Assembly: GCF_000711825.1 (NCBI RefSeq)
Contig: NZ_JONJ01000002.1
Coordinates: 248,001-312,000, forward strand
From: [Clostridium] aminophilum DSM 10710
Lineage (GTDB): Bacteria; Bacillota; Clostridia; Lachnospirales; Lachnospiraceae
Length of the DNA: 64,000 nucleotides
Direction: 5' to 3'
Part shown: one piece after another, positions 45,822 through 55,205 of the stretch
Position numbering within the stretch: the stretch's first letter is position 1
Layout of the letters: each line of letters begins with the position of its first letter
Program-made: the position numbers and the translations under genes
Notes under the pieces: model-generated
The model's database searches: none
Seen by the model: the letters and a program-made list of their open reading frames with translations, nothing else
What the model was told of the DNA's origin: nothing

Positions 45822-48800
45822 TTACATCATACTGTTTTCAAACTGTTCCATGCTCATCAGGATCTCGCGGGGCTTCGTTCCCTGCTCCCCGGCGACAACG
45901 CCGGCTTCTTCGAGCTGATCCATGATTCTTGCCGCACGGTTAAATCCGATCTTAAACATGCGCTGCAGCATACCGATGCTCGCCTTGTCCTTTTCAATGA
46001 TAAAGCGGGCGGCCTGCTCAAAGTACGCATCGCGCTCACCGCCGCCTCCGCCGAAGCTTCCGACGCTGCTTGCGCTGATCTTGGATTCGATGTCGTCCGC
46101 ATACTCGGCTTCATATCCCTCATCGGTCAGATAGCGGACCACCTCTCCGACTTCCTCATCCGAGACAAATGCGCCCTGCACGCGTTTCGGCTTCGGATAA
46201 CCGGACGGATAAAAGAGCATATCGCCCTTTCCGAGAAGTTTCTCGGCTCCGTTCATATCGATAATCGTTCGCGAATCGACGCCGGAGGAAACCGAGAAGG
46301 CGATTCGGGAAGGAATATTTGCCTTGATAACGCCGGTAATGACATTGACCGACGGTCTCTGGGTCGCGATGACCAGATGAATGCCGGCCGCACGGGCAAG
46401 CTGTGCCAGACGGCAGATCGCCTCTTCCACATCGCCCGGTGCCACCATCATGAGATCGGCAAGCTCGTCGACAATGATGATGATCTGCGGCATTTTCTTC
46501 GGCTTTTCCTCACCTTCAAGATCGGAGATGCCGTCCACGCGGGCATTGTAGCCCTTGATGTCGCGAACGTTGTATTTGGCAAATGTATTATACCGCTCTG
46601 TCATCTCCTGCACCGCCCAGTTGAGCGCACCGGCCGCTTTTTTCGGATCGGTCACAACCGGAATGAGAAGATGCGGAATGCCGTTGTAAACGCTGAGTTC
46701 GACAACCTTCGGATCGATCATGATCATCTTGACCTCTTCCGGCTTTGCCTTGTAGATGATGCTCATGATCAGCGTATTGATGCAGACGGATTTACCGGAA
46801 CCGGTGGCACCGGCAATCAGAAGATGCGGCATCTTTGCCACATCGGTGACCACTGTCTGCCCGCCGATGTCCTTGCCGACGGCAAAGGCAACCTTCGACT
46901 TGTGTTTGGAAAACTCCTGAGATTCCAGCAGCTCACGCAGATATACCGTCTTCTGTTCTTTGTTCGGAACCTCGATGCCGATGGCCGCTTTTCCCGGAAT
47001 CGGCGCCTCAATTCGGATATCCGCCGCCGCCAGGTTCAGTTTGATGTCATCCTGCAGGGCGAGAATCCGGCTGACTTTGACGCCCATATCCGGCTGGAGT
47101 TCATACCGCGTAACGGTCGGGCCGCAGCTGATATTGGTCACGGTAACGCCGACGCCGAAATTCTTCAGTGTCTGCTGAAGCTTCACGGCAGTGTCCTCGT
47201 AATAGGACGCGTCAAACTCGCCGCCCGGCCGCATGTCTTTCCGGAGAAGGCTCAGCGGTGGGAAGACATATTCTTTCTTGGGCTGCATTTCCTTCTGTGC
47301 GGTGAGCTGGGCCTGAACATCCGCCGCTTTCCGCAGAGCGTCCTGCTGTTCCCGGATCTTGTCCGCCTTTGCCTCAAGCGCCGCCTTCTTCACCAGAATT
47401 GCATCCGCATTCGGATCCCGGGGCGGAAGAACCGCGCCGGTGGCCGTGATCACCGGCTGATCCCTGCGATCATATGACGAAGATGCCGGAACCGCAGAGG
47501 ATGCCGGCTGTGAAAACGGACGTGCTTCAGGAGTCGGTGATCCGTCAGGCCGCGCCGTGGAACTTACGGCAATCGCCGCGGCAGAAAAACCGTCGTCTTC
47601 TTCCGGATCATATCCGTTTTCATCGGATTCACCGTTCAGCTCATCGTTTTCATTCTCCTCTTCCGCTTCCTCGTCATCCCCATCCCCGTCATCCGGTTCC
47701 GAATCATGGGCGGAGGATCCGTTTTCGAAAGTATATTCTCCGGACGTTTCATCCGCTCTGTCGAGTGTCTCAGACGCTCCGGCCATTCTGTCGAAAATCT
47801 CCGAAGAAACGGCTTCTCTGCCGAATGACTCCGGTTCTCCGGCAGTACTGTCAAACGTCTCCGGCTCCCCGTTCTGCCAGTCTTGATTGCGGGCAGCCTC
47901 CTCGGGAAGCGGATTTCCGCTGTACATTTCTTCAAACGTCCGGGTATCTCTGCGGATATAGACCGCCTTCAGGATATTGTCATCGCTTCGGTTCTCATCC
48001 TGATAACGCACCGCGGCCCGGATTCCCTCATCCGGATCCTCTTCTTCCTCAAAGGAACCATCATCACCGTCCCAAGATTCCGACCCGGCGTATTCCTTTT
48101 CGTTTTTCGATGAGAACTCCGCAGAAAACGCGCTGTCATCCCCTGACGCATTGTCCCATTCCTCATCCGTCTGTTTTTCCGGTTCCGTCTCCCATTCCGA
48201 ATCAACATCGTCATCCGGAGTATCTCTCCGGATATCTTCGGTCATCTCATATGCTCTGTCCGGATATCTCGGAGACGGACCGGTTTTCCCGGTTCCGGCG
48301 TCCGGCCCGTCAGATTCCGTCATGTCTCCGGATGCCGAAGCCGAATCCTCATCCGTCTCATTCATGCCGGAGTAACGGATCTTTCCGCGGAATACCGAAG
48401 CAGGATCTGTTTCATCCGCCGCCCTGGACGCCGCGGCCAGAACTTCTCCCGCCTTGCGGAGACGGGAATCCATCTCCTCCGACTGTGCGGTAAGGTGTTC
48501 AGAGACTTCCGGTACCATCTCCGGTGACGGTGCACTTTCCCCTGCGGGCGACGGGAAGTCAACCACCCGGTCACCGCGGGAAGTGACGGAAAAGATCGGT
48601 TCCGGTCCGTTTTCCTCTTTTCTTCCGAGAATCCGCTCTTCATCAAACTCCGCATCTTCCGGACGGCGTCTGCGCGCCGGAAGCTCCTTTGCGGCATTCT
48701 TAAAGGACTGGCTGAGTGTCGCACCGCGAAGTTCGGTTGCCTCGAGATTTACCCCGCGGACATTCTGGTCCTCCAGCCGTTTCGCCTCCCGGATTTCCCT

Positions 48801-49502
48801 CTCGGCCGCTCTCATCTCTCTTCTCCGGGAGATGTCCTCTCGCGCATACTCATAAGTTGACTCGCTCTTTTCCCGTACCACTTTGACCAGAGATTTTCCG
48901 GTGACCAGCACACAGCCGATGGCCATGAGCGCGGTCAGAATCAAAAAGGTTCCGACACCGCCGACCACCGCATGGAGTGCCATGTAGAGAAGGCCGCCGA
49001 AAAAGCCGCCGGCGCCGCCCTGCAGGTAATAATCCGCCGGAGATCCGGTTCCCGCTTCACCGATAAACAGCTGAATCATCGCGCCGAGAGCCCAGAGGAA
49101 CAGCACGCTCCCGCCAAGACGCACGCAGGCACGCATGCTTCCGTTATTGGACAGATAAAAGCACACGCCGATAAAAATGGCGATGGGCGCAAGATAGCCG
49201 AGCACGCCGAAAAGTCCCAGAGTAAACGCGCTGAGATAACTGCCGAATGTTCCGATCACACCGAAATTGCTCAGGAAAAAGAGCGCACAGAGGGCAAAGG
49301 ACAGGATGATGCCCAGCTCAGTGCTGAGTTTTCCGTCCTCATAATAAATCTCCTCCTGCTCTTCCTCCGCTGTGTTCCGCGCAGTTCTGGTTTCTCTCTG
49401 CGCAGCAGTATTTTTCTTCTTATTTCCGTTTTTCGAAGATCCTCGTTTTGTCTTCTTTTCCGATGCCTCCGCCGGTGCAGAGGTTTTCTTTCTTGATGCC
49501 AT
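45822..49502 (-). CDS. ftsK: DNA translocase FtsK/SpoIIIE with long acidic linker
   Basis: Pumps chromosomal DNA through the division or sporulation septum. The 1226-residue protein is longer than the usual SpoIIIE of about 790. A Lys/Ser-rich cytosolic start is followed by four or so membrane segments (about 64-200), a 480-residue linker very rich in Asp, Glu, Ser and Pro (about 225-705), the motor domains with Walker A GATGSGKS near residue 899 and [24 protein letters not shown], and a C-terminal gamma DNA-reading domain (about 1150-1226). The motor and gamma domains look intact. First gene of the unit with murE and murF. Confidence 0.95.
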   Translation of the reverse strand: MASRKKTSAPAEASEKKTKRGSSKNGNKKKNTAAQRETRTARNTAEEEQEEIYYEDGKLSTELGIILSFALCALFFLSNFGVIGTFGSYLSAFTLGLFGVLGYLAPIAIFIGVCFYLSNNGSMRACVRLGGSVLFLWALGAMIQLFIGEAGTGSPADYYLQGGAGGFFGGLLYMALHAVVGGVGTFLILTALMAIGCVLVTGKSLVKVVREKSESTYEYAREDISRRREMRAAEREIREAKRLEDQNVRGVNLEATELRGATLSQSFKNAAKELPARRRRPEDAEFDEERILGRKEENGPEPIFSVTSRGDRVVDFPSPAGESAPSPEMVPEVSEHLTAQSEEMDSRLRKAGEVLAAASRAADETDPASVFRGKIRYSGMNETDEDSASASGDMTESDGPDAGTGKTGPSPRYPDRAYEMTEDIRRDTPDDDVDSEWETEPEKQTDEEWDNASGDDSAFSAEFSSKNEKEYAGSESWDGDDGSFEEEEDPDEGIRAAVRYQDENRSDDNILKAVYIRRDTRTFEEMYSGNPLPEEAARNQDWQNGEPETFDSTAGEPESFGREAVSSEIFDRMAGASETLDRADETSGEYTFENGSSAHDSEPDDGDGDDEEAEEENENDELNGESDENGYDPEEDDGFSAAAIAVSSTARPDGSPTPEARPFSQPASSAVPASSSYDRRDQPVITATGAVLPPRDPNADAILVKKAALEAKADKIREQQDALRKAADVQAQLTAQKEMQPKKEYVFPPLSLLRKDMRPGGEFDASYYEDTAVKLQQTLKNFGVGVTVTNISCGPTVTRYELQPDMGVKVSRILALQDDIKLNLAAADIRIEAPIPGKAAIGIEVPNKEQKTVYLRELLESQEFSKHKSKVAFAVGKDIGGQTVVTDVAKMPHLLIAGATGSGKSVCINTLIMSIIYKAKPEEVKMIMIDPKVVELSVYNGIPHLLIPVVTDPKKAAGALNWAVQEMTERYNTFAKYNVRDIKGYNARVDGISDLEGEEKPKKMPQIIIIVDELADLMMVAPGDVEEAICRLAQLARAAGIHLVIATQRPSVNVITGVIKANIPSRIAFSVSSGVDSRTIIDMNGAEKLLGKGDMLFYPSGYPKPKRVQGAFVSDEEVGEVVRYLTDEGYEAEYADDIESKISASSVGSFGGGGGERDAYFEQAARFIIEKDKASIGMLQRMFKIGFNRAARIMDQLEEAGVVAGEQGTKPREILMSMEQFENSMM

Positions 49503-49538
49503 TCAGAACCTCCATGTCATCATTTGCCTAACTTCATA

Positions 49539-49567
49539 AGTATACAAAAAGTCACGGAAAATTGCAA
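49539..49567 (-). promoter_or_regulatory. promoter for ftsK-murE-murF
   Basis: TTGCAA (49562-49567), 17-base spacer, TATACT (49539-49544). GGAGG lies six bases upstream of the ftsK ATG. Confidence 0.7.
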
Positions 49568-49598
49568 GATTTAAGAGAACGCATGTGCGATAATGTGC

Positions 49599-49641
49599 GA
49601 TAAACCGGCGACAGAGTATCTCACTCCGCCGCCGGTTTATC
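49599..49641 (-). terminator. inverted repeat after the GGT gene, probable terminator
   Basis: A perfect 12-bp inverted repeat GATAAACCGGCG (49599-49610 with 49630-49641), six bases before the GGT stop region. The tail is not a clean T-run. A tandem 10-bp repeat TGTGCGATAA lies next to it (49584-49603). Confidence 0.5.
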
Positions 49642-49646
49642 CGCTG

Positions 49647-51269
49647 TCAATATCCCATTACAAAGCCATCGGCCCGCGGATCGGAAGCTCCAACCAGCGT
49701 TCCCTCATCATTTCTCAGAATGATCTGACCTCTTCCGTAGGAGATCCGGTTCTCCGCGATCTGAACATCATGTCCTCTTCGGATCAGATCTTCCCGGATT
49801 CTCTCCGGCATTTCTTTTTCCAGTCCAATCTCCAGTCCCTTCATCCACTGCCAGCGGGGACGATCCAGCGCTTCCTGCGGATTCATGCGGTAATCAATCA
49901 TATTAGTCAGCGCCTGCAGCTGTCCCTGCGGCTGCATGAACGCCCCCATTACGCCGAAAGGGCCCACCGCTTTCCCGTCTTTTGTGATGAAGCCCGGGAT
50001 GATCGTGTGAAATGCCCGCTTCCCCGGCGCAAGTACATTCGGAGAGTCCTCATCGAGAGAGAAACCGAAGCCCCGGTTCTGAAGGGAAATGCCGGTTTCC
50101 GGAATCACGATGCCGCTGCCGAATCCCTTGAAGTTGCTCTGAATGTAGGAAACCATGTTTCCCTCGCTGTCCGCAGTACACAGATAGATCGTTCCGCTGG
50201 ACATGGGGTCACCCGCCGACGGAACCGCGGCGTGTTCACCGATCCCACGTCTGCGCTGCTCCGTATACTCCTCCGAGAGAAGGTTCTCCACCGGCACCCT
50301 CATCGTGTCCGGATCAGAAATATACCGGAGGCCGTCCGCATATCCAAGTTTCAGCGCTTCAATCATCCGGTGCACATTTTCCGGGTCATCCGGGTCCTCG
50401 TGATTTATATTCATTCCGTTCAGAATCGCCAGCGCCATCAGAACGACGATGCCGTCTCCGTTCGGCGGAATTTCCCATATGTCGTATCCCCGGTAATTGA
50501 CGCTCACCGGCTTTACCCAGGACGGATGGTATGCCGCCAGATCTTCTTTTCGCAGAAACCCTCCGGTTTCCCGGGCAAAAGCATCCATTCTGTCTGCAAG
50601 ATCCCCGCGGTAGAATGCCTCAGCCCCGGTGTCCGCGATCCGTCGAAGCGACCGGGCCATATCCTCCGATTTCCACACCTCTCCTGCTGCCGGCGCGTGT
50701 CCTCCCGGCGCGAAATGCTCCATCCAGGGGCGAAACTCCGGCTCGGTTCTCTTCGAAAACTCCTCGAAGGCGGCGTTCCAGAGATGGGCGATCACCGGTG
50801 TGACCGCATATCCATCTTCGGCGTACCGGATGGCCGGCGCCAGAACCTGGCGGAGCGGAAGTTTTCCGAAACGCTCGGAAAGCGCAGCCCACCCGGCGGG
50901 AGCCCCCGGCACCATGACCGGCAGCCAGCCACGGACCGGCATCTGCGAAAATCCCATTTTCCGGACCATTCCTGCCGAGAGATTCATCGGCGCCCTTCCG
51001 CTGGCATTGAGGCCGAACATTTCGTCCTTCACCCATACGATGGCAAAGGCATCACTTCCGAGTCCGTTGCTGGTGGGTTCCAGAACAGTCATACAGGAAG
51101 CGGCCGCAATCGCCGCATCAACGGCGTTGCCTCCGGCTTTCAGGATGTCCAGGCCTGCCCCTGCGGCCAGCGGCTGTGTTGTGGATACCATACCGTTCCT
51201 CGCATAGACAAGGCTTCTTCTGGAAGAATAACGGTAGGAAGAAGGGGAAAATTCAATCGGAAACGGCAT
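49647..51269 (-). CDS. gamma-glutamyltranspeptidase-family protein, YwrD-like
   Basis: A 540-residue Ntn-hydrolase precursor. The fold start (RNGMVSTTQPLAAGAGLDILKAGGNAVDAAIAAA) matches the GGT family; the probable processing threonine is in SSGTIYLCTADSEGN near residue 359, giving a large and a small subunit on self-cleavage. No signal peptide is seen, so the protein is likely cytosolic, like YwrD-type proteins and unlike secreted GGT. The substrate is uncertain: glutathione-type gamma-glutamyl compounds are possible, and acylase relatives exist. AGGAGG fits ATG 51269. It lies 31 bases after truA. Confidence 0.85.
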   Translation of the reverse strand: MPFPIEFSPSSYRYSSRRSLVYARNGMVSTTQPLAAGAGLDILKAGGNAVDAAIAAASCMTVLEPTSNGLGSDAFAIVWVKDEMFGLNASGRAPMNLSAGMVRKMGFSQMPVRGWLPVMVPGAPAGWAALSERFGKLPLRQVLAPAIRYAEDGYAVTPVIAHLWNAAFEEFSKRTEPEFRPWMEHFAPGGHAPAAGEVWKSEDMARSLRRIADTGAEAFYRGDLADRMDAFARETGGFLRKEDLAAYHPSWVKPVSVNYRGYDIWEIPPNGDGIVVLMALAILNGMNINHEDPDDPENVHRMIEALKLGYADGLRYISDPDTMRVPVENLLSEEYTEQRRRGIGEHAAVPSAGDPMSSGTIYLCTADSEGNMVSYIQSNFKGFGSGIVIPETGISLQNRGFGFSLDEDSPNVLAPGKRAFHTIIPGFITKDGKAVGPFGVMGAFMQPQGQLQALTNMIDYRMNPQEALDRPRWQWMKGLEIGLEKEMPERIREDLIRRGHDVQIAENRISYGRGQIILRNDEGTLVGASDPRADGFVMGY

Positions 51270-51300
51270 GGTGCATATCCTCCTGTTTCAAGTCTGCTGT

Positions 51301-52062
51301 TCAGTAATCCACATTCATCATGCAGAGACCCTGAGGCGGCGCGGTGGGGCCGGCAAATTTTCTCTGCTGCTTTTCCAGAATGGCATCGATCTCTTCCGGC
51401 TCCATATGGCCGAGACCGATCTCCAGAAGCGTTCCGGACATAATCCGCACCATATTCTGAAGGAATCCGCTGCCGTGGAAATAAATCCGAATATAGGGCC
51501 CCTGTTCTTTGATCTCCGCGTCGAAAATGGCACGGACCGTCGATTTCTTCATCTTATTGTTGCCGCAGAAACTTTTGAAATCGTGGGTTCCGACCAGCCG
51601 TTCCAGTCCCCGTCTCATCCGGTCCACATCCGGCCGTTCTTCGATGACGGTTACATATTTGCGGTCGAATACCGGCTTCCGGTCCGCACACCAGAATGTG
51701 TAACAGTAGGTCTTTCCCTTCGCCTTAAACCGGCTGTGAAAACGGTCGGCGCAGACCTTCAGTTCATTCACACTGATGTCCTCCGGAAGATACTGATTCA
51801 TATATGCGCGGATCTCATCCTCGGTTTTGCCGGTGTCCAGAAGAACATTTGCCGTCATCGCTCTGGCGTGAACGCCCGCGTCCGTTCTTCCCGCTCCGAT
51901 CACCGTGACCGTCTCTCCTTCCGGAAGCTCCAGCATACGGTTCAGAACGTTCTCCAGTTTTCCCTGAATTGTCATATCGGTGGTCAGCTGACGCTCCCAT
52001 CCGTAAAAGCGGGTTCCGTCATAGCTGATCGTCATTTTGTAATTCCGTTTCATGTACTGCAT
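51301..52062 (-). CDS. truA: tRNA pseudouridine(38-40) synthase TruA
   Basis: Makes pseudouridine at positions 38-40 of tRNA anticodon arms. The 253-residue protein has the family opening YKMTISYDGTRFYGWERQ, the catalytic Asp61 in GAGRTDAGVHA and a C-terminal GSGFLQNMVRIMSG. The start could be ATG 52062 or ATG 52053; neither has a strong ribosome binding site. It lies 83 bases after the HPt gene. Confidence 0.94.
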   Translation of the reverse strand: MQYMKRNYKMTISYDGTRFYGWERQLTTDMTIQGKLENVLNRMLELPEGETVTVIGAGRTDAGVHARAMTANVLLDTGKTEDEIRAYMNQYLPEDISVNELKVCADRFHSRFKAKGKTYCYTFWCADRKPVFDRKYVTVIEERPDVDRMRRGLERLVGTHDFKSFCGNNKMKKSTVRAIFDAEIKEQGPYIRIYFHGSGFLQNMVRIMSGTLLEIGLGHMEPEEIDAILEKQQRKFAGPTAPPQGLCMMNVDY

Positions 52063-52145
52063 TCGTCCGATTGCGCCGCGGCAGTCGGACGATTCCTTTC
52101 CCTTTCTCTTATCGTTTCACTTCGTTTCTGTCTTCCCTCCTGCCG

Positions 52146-52481
52146 CTATCGGTTCAGAACCTCATCGCGGCATTGAAGGAGTCGCTCAAGAAGCCCCTCA
52201 TAATCGGCATCTGCCCCGGTGCGAAGAAGTTCCGTCATCTCGGACGCCGTCTCGTAAAGCGGCGTGAGCGACAGATTCGCCGTCACTCCCTTGATGGCGT
52301 GAACCGCCTCAAAGGCGGTCTTTTTGTCTTCCGCTTTCAGGGCGGAAACCAGCCTGTCAAAATTCGCGTCGTGCAGCGCCATATCCACAAGGCGAAGATA
52401 CATCGTCTCATTGTTCATACAGCGCATCAGCCCGTCTTCGATGTCTGCGCCAAAGGCGCGAAGTGCCTCGACTGTCAGCAT
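52146..52481 (-). CDS. stand-alone histidine phosphotransfer (HPt) protein
   Basis: A 111-residue all-helical protein with the HPt motif HAIKG, the phosphorylated His being residue 61 in AFEAVHAIKGVTANLSL. Such proteins pass a phosphate between receiver domains. It lies 38 bases after the hybrid kinase gene, which lacks an HPt domain of its own, so the two are almost certainly partners. GGAG lies nine bases before ATG 52481. The last part (LLERLLQCRDEVL) completes a four-helix bundle. The output receiver is inferred to be that of the REC-EAL protein just upstream. Confidence 0.9.
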   Translation of the reverse strand: MLTVEALRAFGADIEDGLMRCMNNETMYLRLVDMALHDANFDRLVSALKAEDKKTAFEAVHAIKGVTANLSLTPLYETASEMTELLRTGADADYEGLLERLLQCRDEVLNR

Positions 52482-52519
52482 TTCACATCACTCCATTCTT
52501 TCACAGATCCGTCCCCGGG

Positions 52520-55201
52520 TCAATCCCGGATCAGTCTTTCCAGTGTTTCAAACAGCATTTCCGGCTGAATGGGCTTGGTCAAGTGCGCATTCAGTCCCGC
52601 CTGCATGCTGCGCTGCACGTCCTCGTCAAATGCGTTTGCCGTCAGGGCGATGATCGGAATGGTCTTTGCGTCCGTCCGGTCCATGGCACGAATCGCCCGG
52701 CTCGCCTCCAGACCGTCCATCTCGGGCATTCTCATATCCATCAGAATGGCATCGTAGTATCCCGGTTCATGGGACGCAAACATCTCCACCGCAATACGTC
52801 CGTTCTCGGCATGCTCGGCTTCCATCTGACGCATCTGCAGAACCATCAGCATAATCTCCGTATTGACCTGCACGTCTTCCGCAAGCAATACTCTCCGGCC
52901 GGTCAGATCTGCCCTGCCCGCCTCCTGACTTGCCTTGATGCCCTTTCGTATCATAGCGGACCGGAACTCTTCCAGAACCGTCGCCGCAAAGAGAGGTTTG
53001 GCAAGAAAACTGTCCACACCTGCCTGCACCGCCGTTTCCAGAATGTCGTCCCACCGATAGGCCGTCAGGATAATGATGGCGGAATCATCCCGCACAATCC
53101 GGCGGATTCTTCGGGTGGTCTCCACGCCGTCCATCTCCGGCATCTTCCAGTCAACCAGAATCAGGTTGTAGGGTTCCATTCTCGCGCTGCGAACCGTAAT
53201 CATCTCCAGGGCTTTCGCTCCGGAGTCGGCGGTCTCGGATGCAATCCCTGCTTTTTCCAGAACCAGTTTTGCATGTTCACAGGCAATCGGATCGTCGTCC
53301 ACGATCAGGACGCTCATCTCACGGGGATGAATGACCGCCGCCTCTGCTTCGGAGTGATCGGTCTCACAGTCCATCAGGGTAACCGTTACCGTAAAGACAG
53401 AACCGCGGCCCTTTTCGCTCTCAGCCTCAATTCCGCCGTTCATCATTTCCACAATGTTTTTGGCGATCGCCATGCCCAGCCCGGATGACCCGTACTTACT
53501 GGTGGAAGACGAATTTTCCTGACTGAAAGCGTCGAAGATGTGAGGCAGAAATTCCTTGCTCATGCCGATGCCGGTGTCCGCGACCCGGAACTGAAGTGTT
53601 GATCTGCGGTCATAGTGTGCCGTGCGGCTTACGGTCAGCGACACCTTTCCGCCTTCCGGCGTAAACTTCACCGCATTTCCCAGAATGTTGATCAGCACCT
53701 GGCGCAGTTTCATGTCATCCCCGATGTAATAATCGTCCACTTCACCCTGAATGTGACACTGATAGTCCAGCCCTTTATCACTGCACTGCCCGCTGATCAT
53801 GGTATTGATCGCCTTCAGAAACTCGCAGAAGGAGAATTCCTCATTCTTCAGGGATAATTTTCCGGATTCGATGCGGCTCATATCCAGAATGTCATTGATC
53901 AGATACAGAAGATGCTCTGCGGACGCGTCGATCTTTTCCAGATATTCACGGGTCCGGTCGGAAATATCTGGATCATTCAGTGCAATATTGTCCAGTCCGA
54001 TGATGGCGTTCATCGGCGTTCGTATCTCATGGCTCATATTAGAGAGAAATGCCGTCTTCGCTTTGCTGGCTTCCTCCGCCAGCGCCAGGGCATCGCTGAG
54101 CGCCTGGCTTTGCTGCTCCAGCTTCTCCTGCAGCGCAATGCGCCGCTCCAGTTCTTTCTGCTTTCCGCGGATTTCCGCCTGTGCGGTCTCGGATTCCAGC
54201 GTAAGGCGTGCGTTCTTCCGGATCTGCATATACCCGAAGCCGGACAGAGCCAGAAGTATGGCCGCCGTCAGCGCCGATTGGAAAAAGCTCTGCCGGACAA
54301 TGTTTTCGGATACCGCGTTCATTTTTTCGCTGATCAGACTTTCCCGAATCAGATACGTCAGCATCCAGTCTGTCCCGGCCACGGGACGGTAGCTTAAGGT
54401 TTCCCGGATTCCGTCATAGGTAAAAGATACTTCGCCGTCTTTTCCCTCCGCGAAATCGGCTGCCGCCTGCTCATAGGAATAACCCTCGTCGTATTTTGCG
54501 TTTTTCAGGGCCTCCAGAAGATTATCTTCCACCGCAAGGCCGCCCAGAACCGTGTTGCTGAGGGCATTTCCTTCACGGGTGTAAATATTGCAGAACGTGG
54601 TGTCCGAACTCTGAAAATCCATGGAGACCCCGGCCAGAAGTTCGGCCATACTGATTTCCATAAAGCAGACGGACAATTCTTCTCCGCAAAACGAAAGCCG
54701 GTCAATCGGCACGGCAATCACCGCTTTCTTATTCATGGCCCCGGGATTCAGCACAAAGATGTCGGGCTCAGAGAGCGTTTTGTAATCAAAACCGTAGTCC
54801 GCGATATTGGTCTGCGTGCCCGTGGAGGTGTAAATCAGGCCGTTTCGGTCCACAAAGGCAAACTTGTCCAGCCGGAACAGCTTCTTCATTCTGGACTGAT
54901 ACGCCTGCAGATGTTCCGCATCCTTCAGGTCATCCTCTGTCATTAAGGAAACTGCGACCCGGATCACTTCGATTTTATCCTTAAGATTATTTGCCACCAC
55001 CTGTTCCCGCCGTCCGGTGAGCTCATCCAGATAGAGAAGGCTGACGGAATGAACGGCGGATTTGGTCCCGTTTTTCGCATTCTGTCCCATCCAGATTGTG
55101 CTGAGAATCAGAATCAGGGCAACCACTGTGATGCCTGCGCTGGCAATCGCGGTCAGACTGTTCTGCTTGTGCTTGTGCATGTTCATCGTTCCATCCCCCA
55201 T
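52520..55201 (-). CDS. membrane hybrid histidine kinase with two receiver domains
   Basis: An 893-residue sensor. Membrane segments at about 16-38 and 304-326 enclose an extracellular Cache-like sensor (45-300). A coiled coil (328-385) leads to the HisKA domain with His391 in FLSNMSHEIRTPMN; the HATPase domain has LINILGNAVKF, ADTGIGM and SSGLGMAIA. Two receivers follow: REC1 with Asp684 in ILVDWKMPEMDG and REC2 with Asp822 in ILMDMRMPEMDG; both keep their early acidic residues and late Lys. No HPt domain is present, but one is encoded next door. The start may be ATG 55201 (almost touching GAGAGG) or, better spaced, ATG 55186. It begins within five bases of the EAL gene's stop. Confidence 0.92.
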   Translation of the reverse strand: MGDGTMNMHKHKQNSLTAIASAGITVVALILILSTIWMGQNAKNGTKSAVHSVSLLYLDELTGRREQVVANNLKDKIEVIRVAVSLMTEDDLKDAEHLQAYQSRMKKLFRLDKFAFVDRNGLIYTSTGTQTNIADYGFDYKTLSEPDIFVLNPGAMNKKAVIAVPIDRLSFCGEELSVCFMEISMAELLAGVSMDFQSSDTTFCNIYTREGNALSNTVLGGLAVEDNLLEALKNAKYDEGYSYEQAAADFAEGKDGEVSFTYDGIRETLSYRPVAGTDWMLTYLIRESLISEKMNAVSENIVRQSFFQSALTAAILLALSGFGYMQIRKNARLTLESETAQAEIRGKQKELERRIALQEKLEQQSQALSDALALAEEASKAKTAFLSNMSHEIRTPMNAIIGLDNIALNDPDISDRTREYLEKIDASAEHLLYLINDILDMSRIESGKLSLKNEEFSFCEFLKAINTMISGQCSDKGLDYQCHIQGEVDDYYIGDDMKLRQVLINILGNAVKFTPEGGKVSLTVSRTAHYDRRSTLQFRVADTGIGMSKEFLPHIFDAFSQENSSSTSKYGSSGLGMAIAKNIVEMMNGGIEAESEKGRGSVFTVTVTLMDCETDHSEAEAAVIHPREMSVLIVDDDPIACEHAKLVLEKAGIASETADSGAKALEMITVRSARMEPYNLILVDWKMPEMDGVETTRRIRRIVRDDSAIIILTAYRWDDILETAVQAGVDSFLAKPLFAATVLEEFRSAMIRKGIKASQEAGRADLTGRRVLLAEDVQVNTEIMLMVLQMRQMEAEHAENGRIAVEMFASHEPGYYDAILMDMRMPEMDGLEASRAIRAMDRTDAKTIPIIALTANAFDEDVQRSMQAGLNAHLTKPIQPEMLFETLERLIRD

Positions 55202-55205
55202 CCTC

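Noticed and set aside
49584-49603. Tandem 10-bp repeat TGTGCGATAA
   Set aside because: Two copies only, next to a terminator-like repeat; most likely a small slippage duplication.
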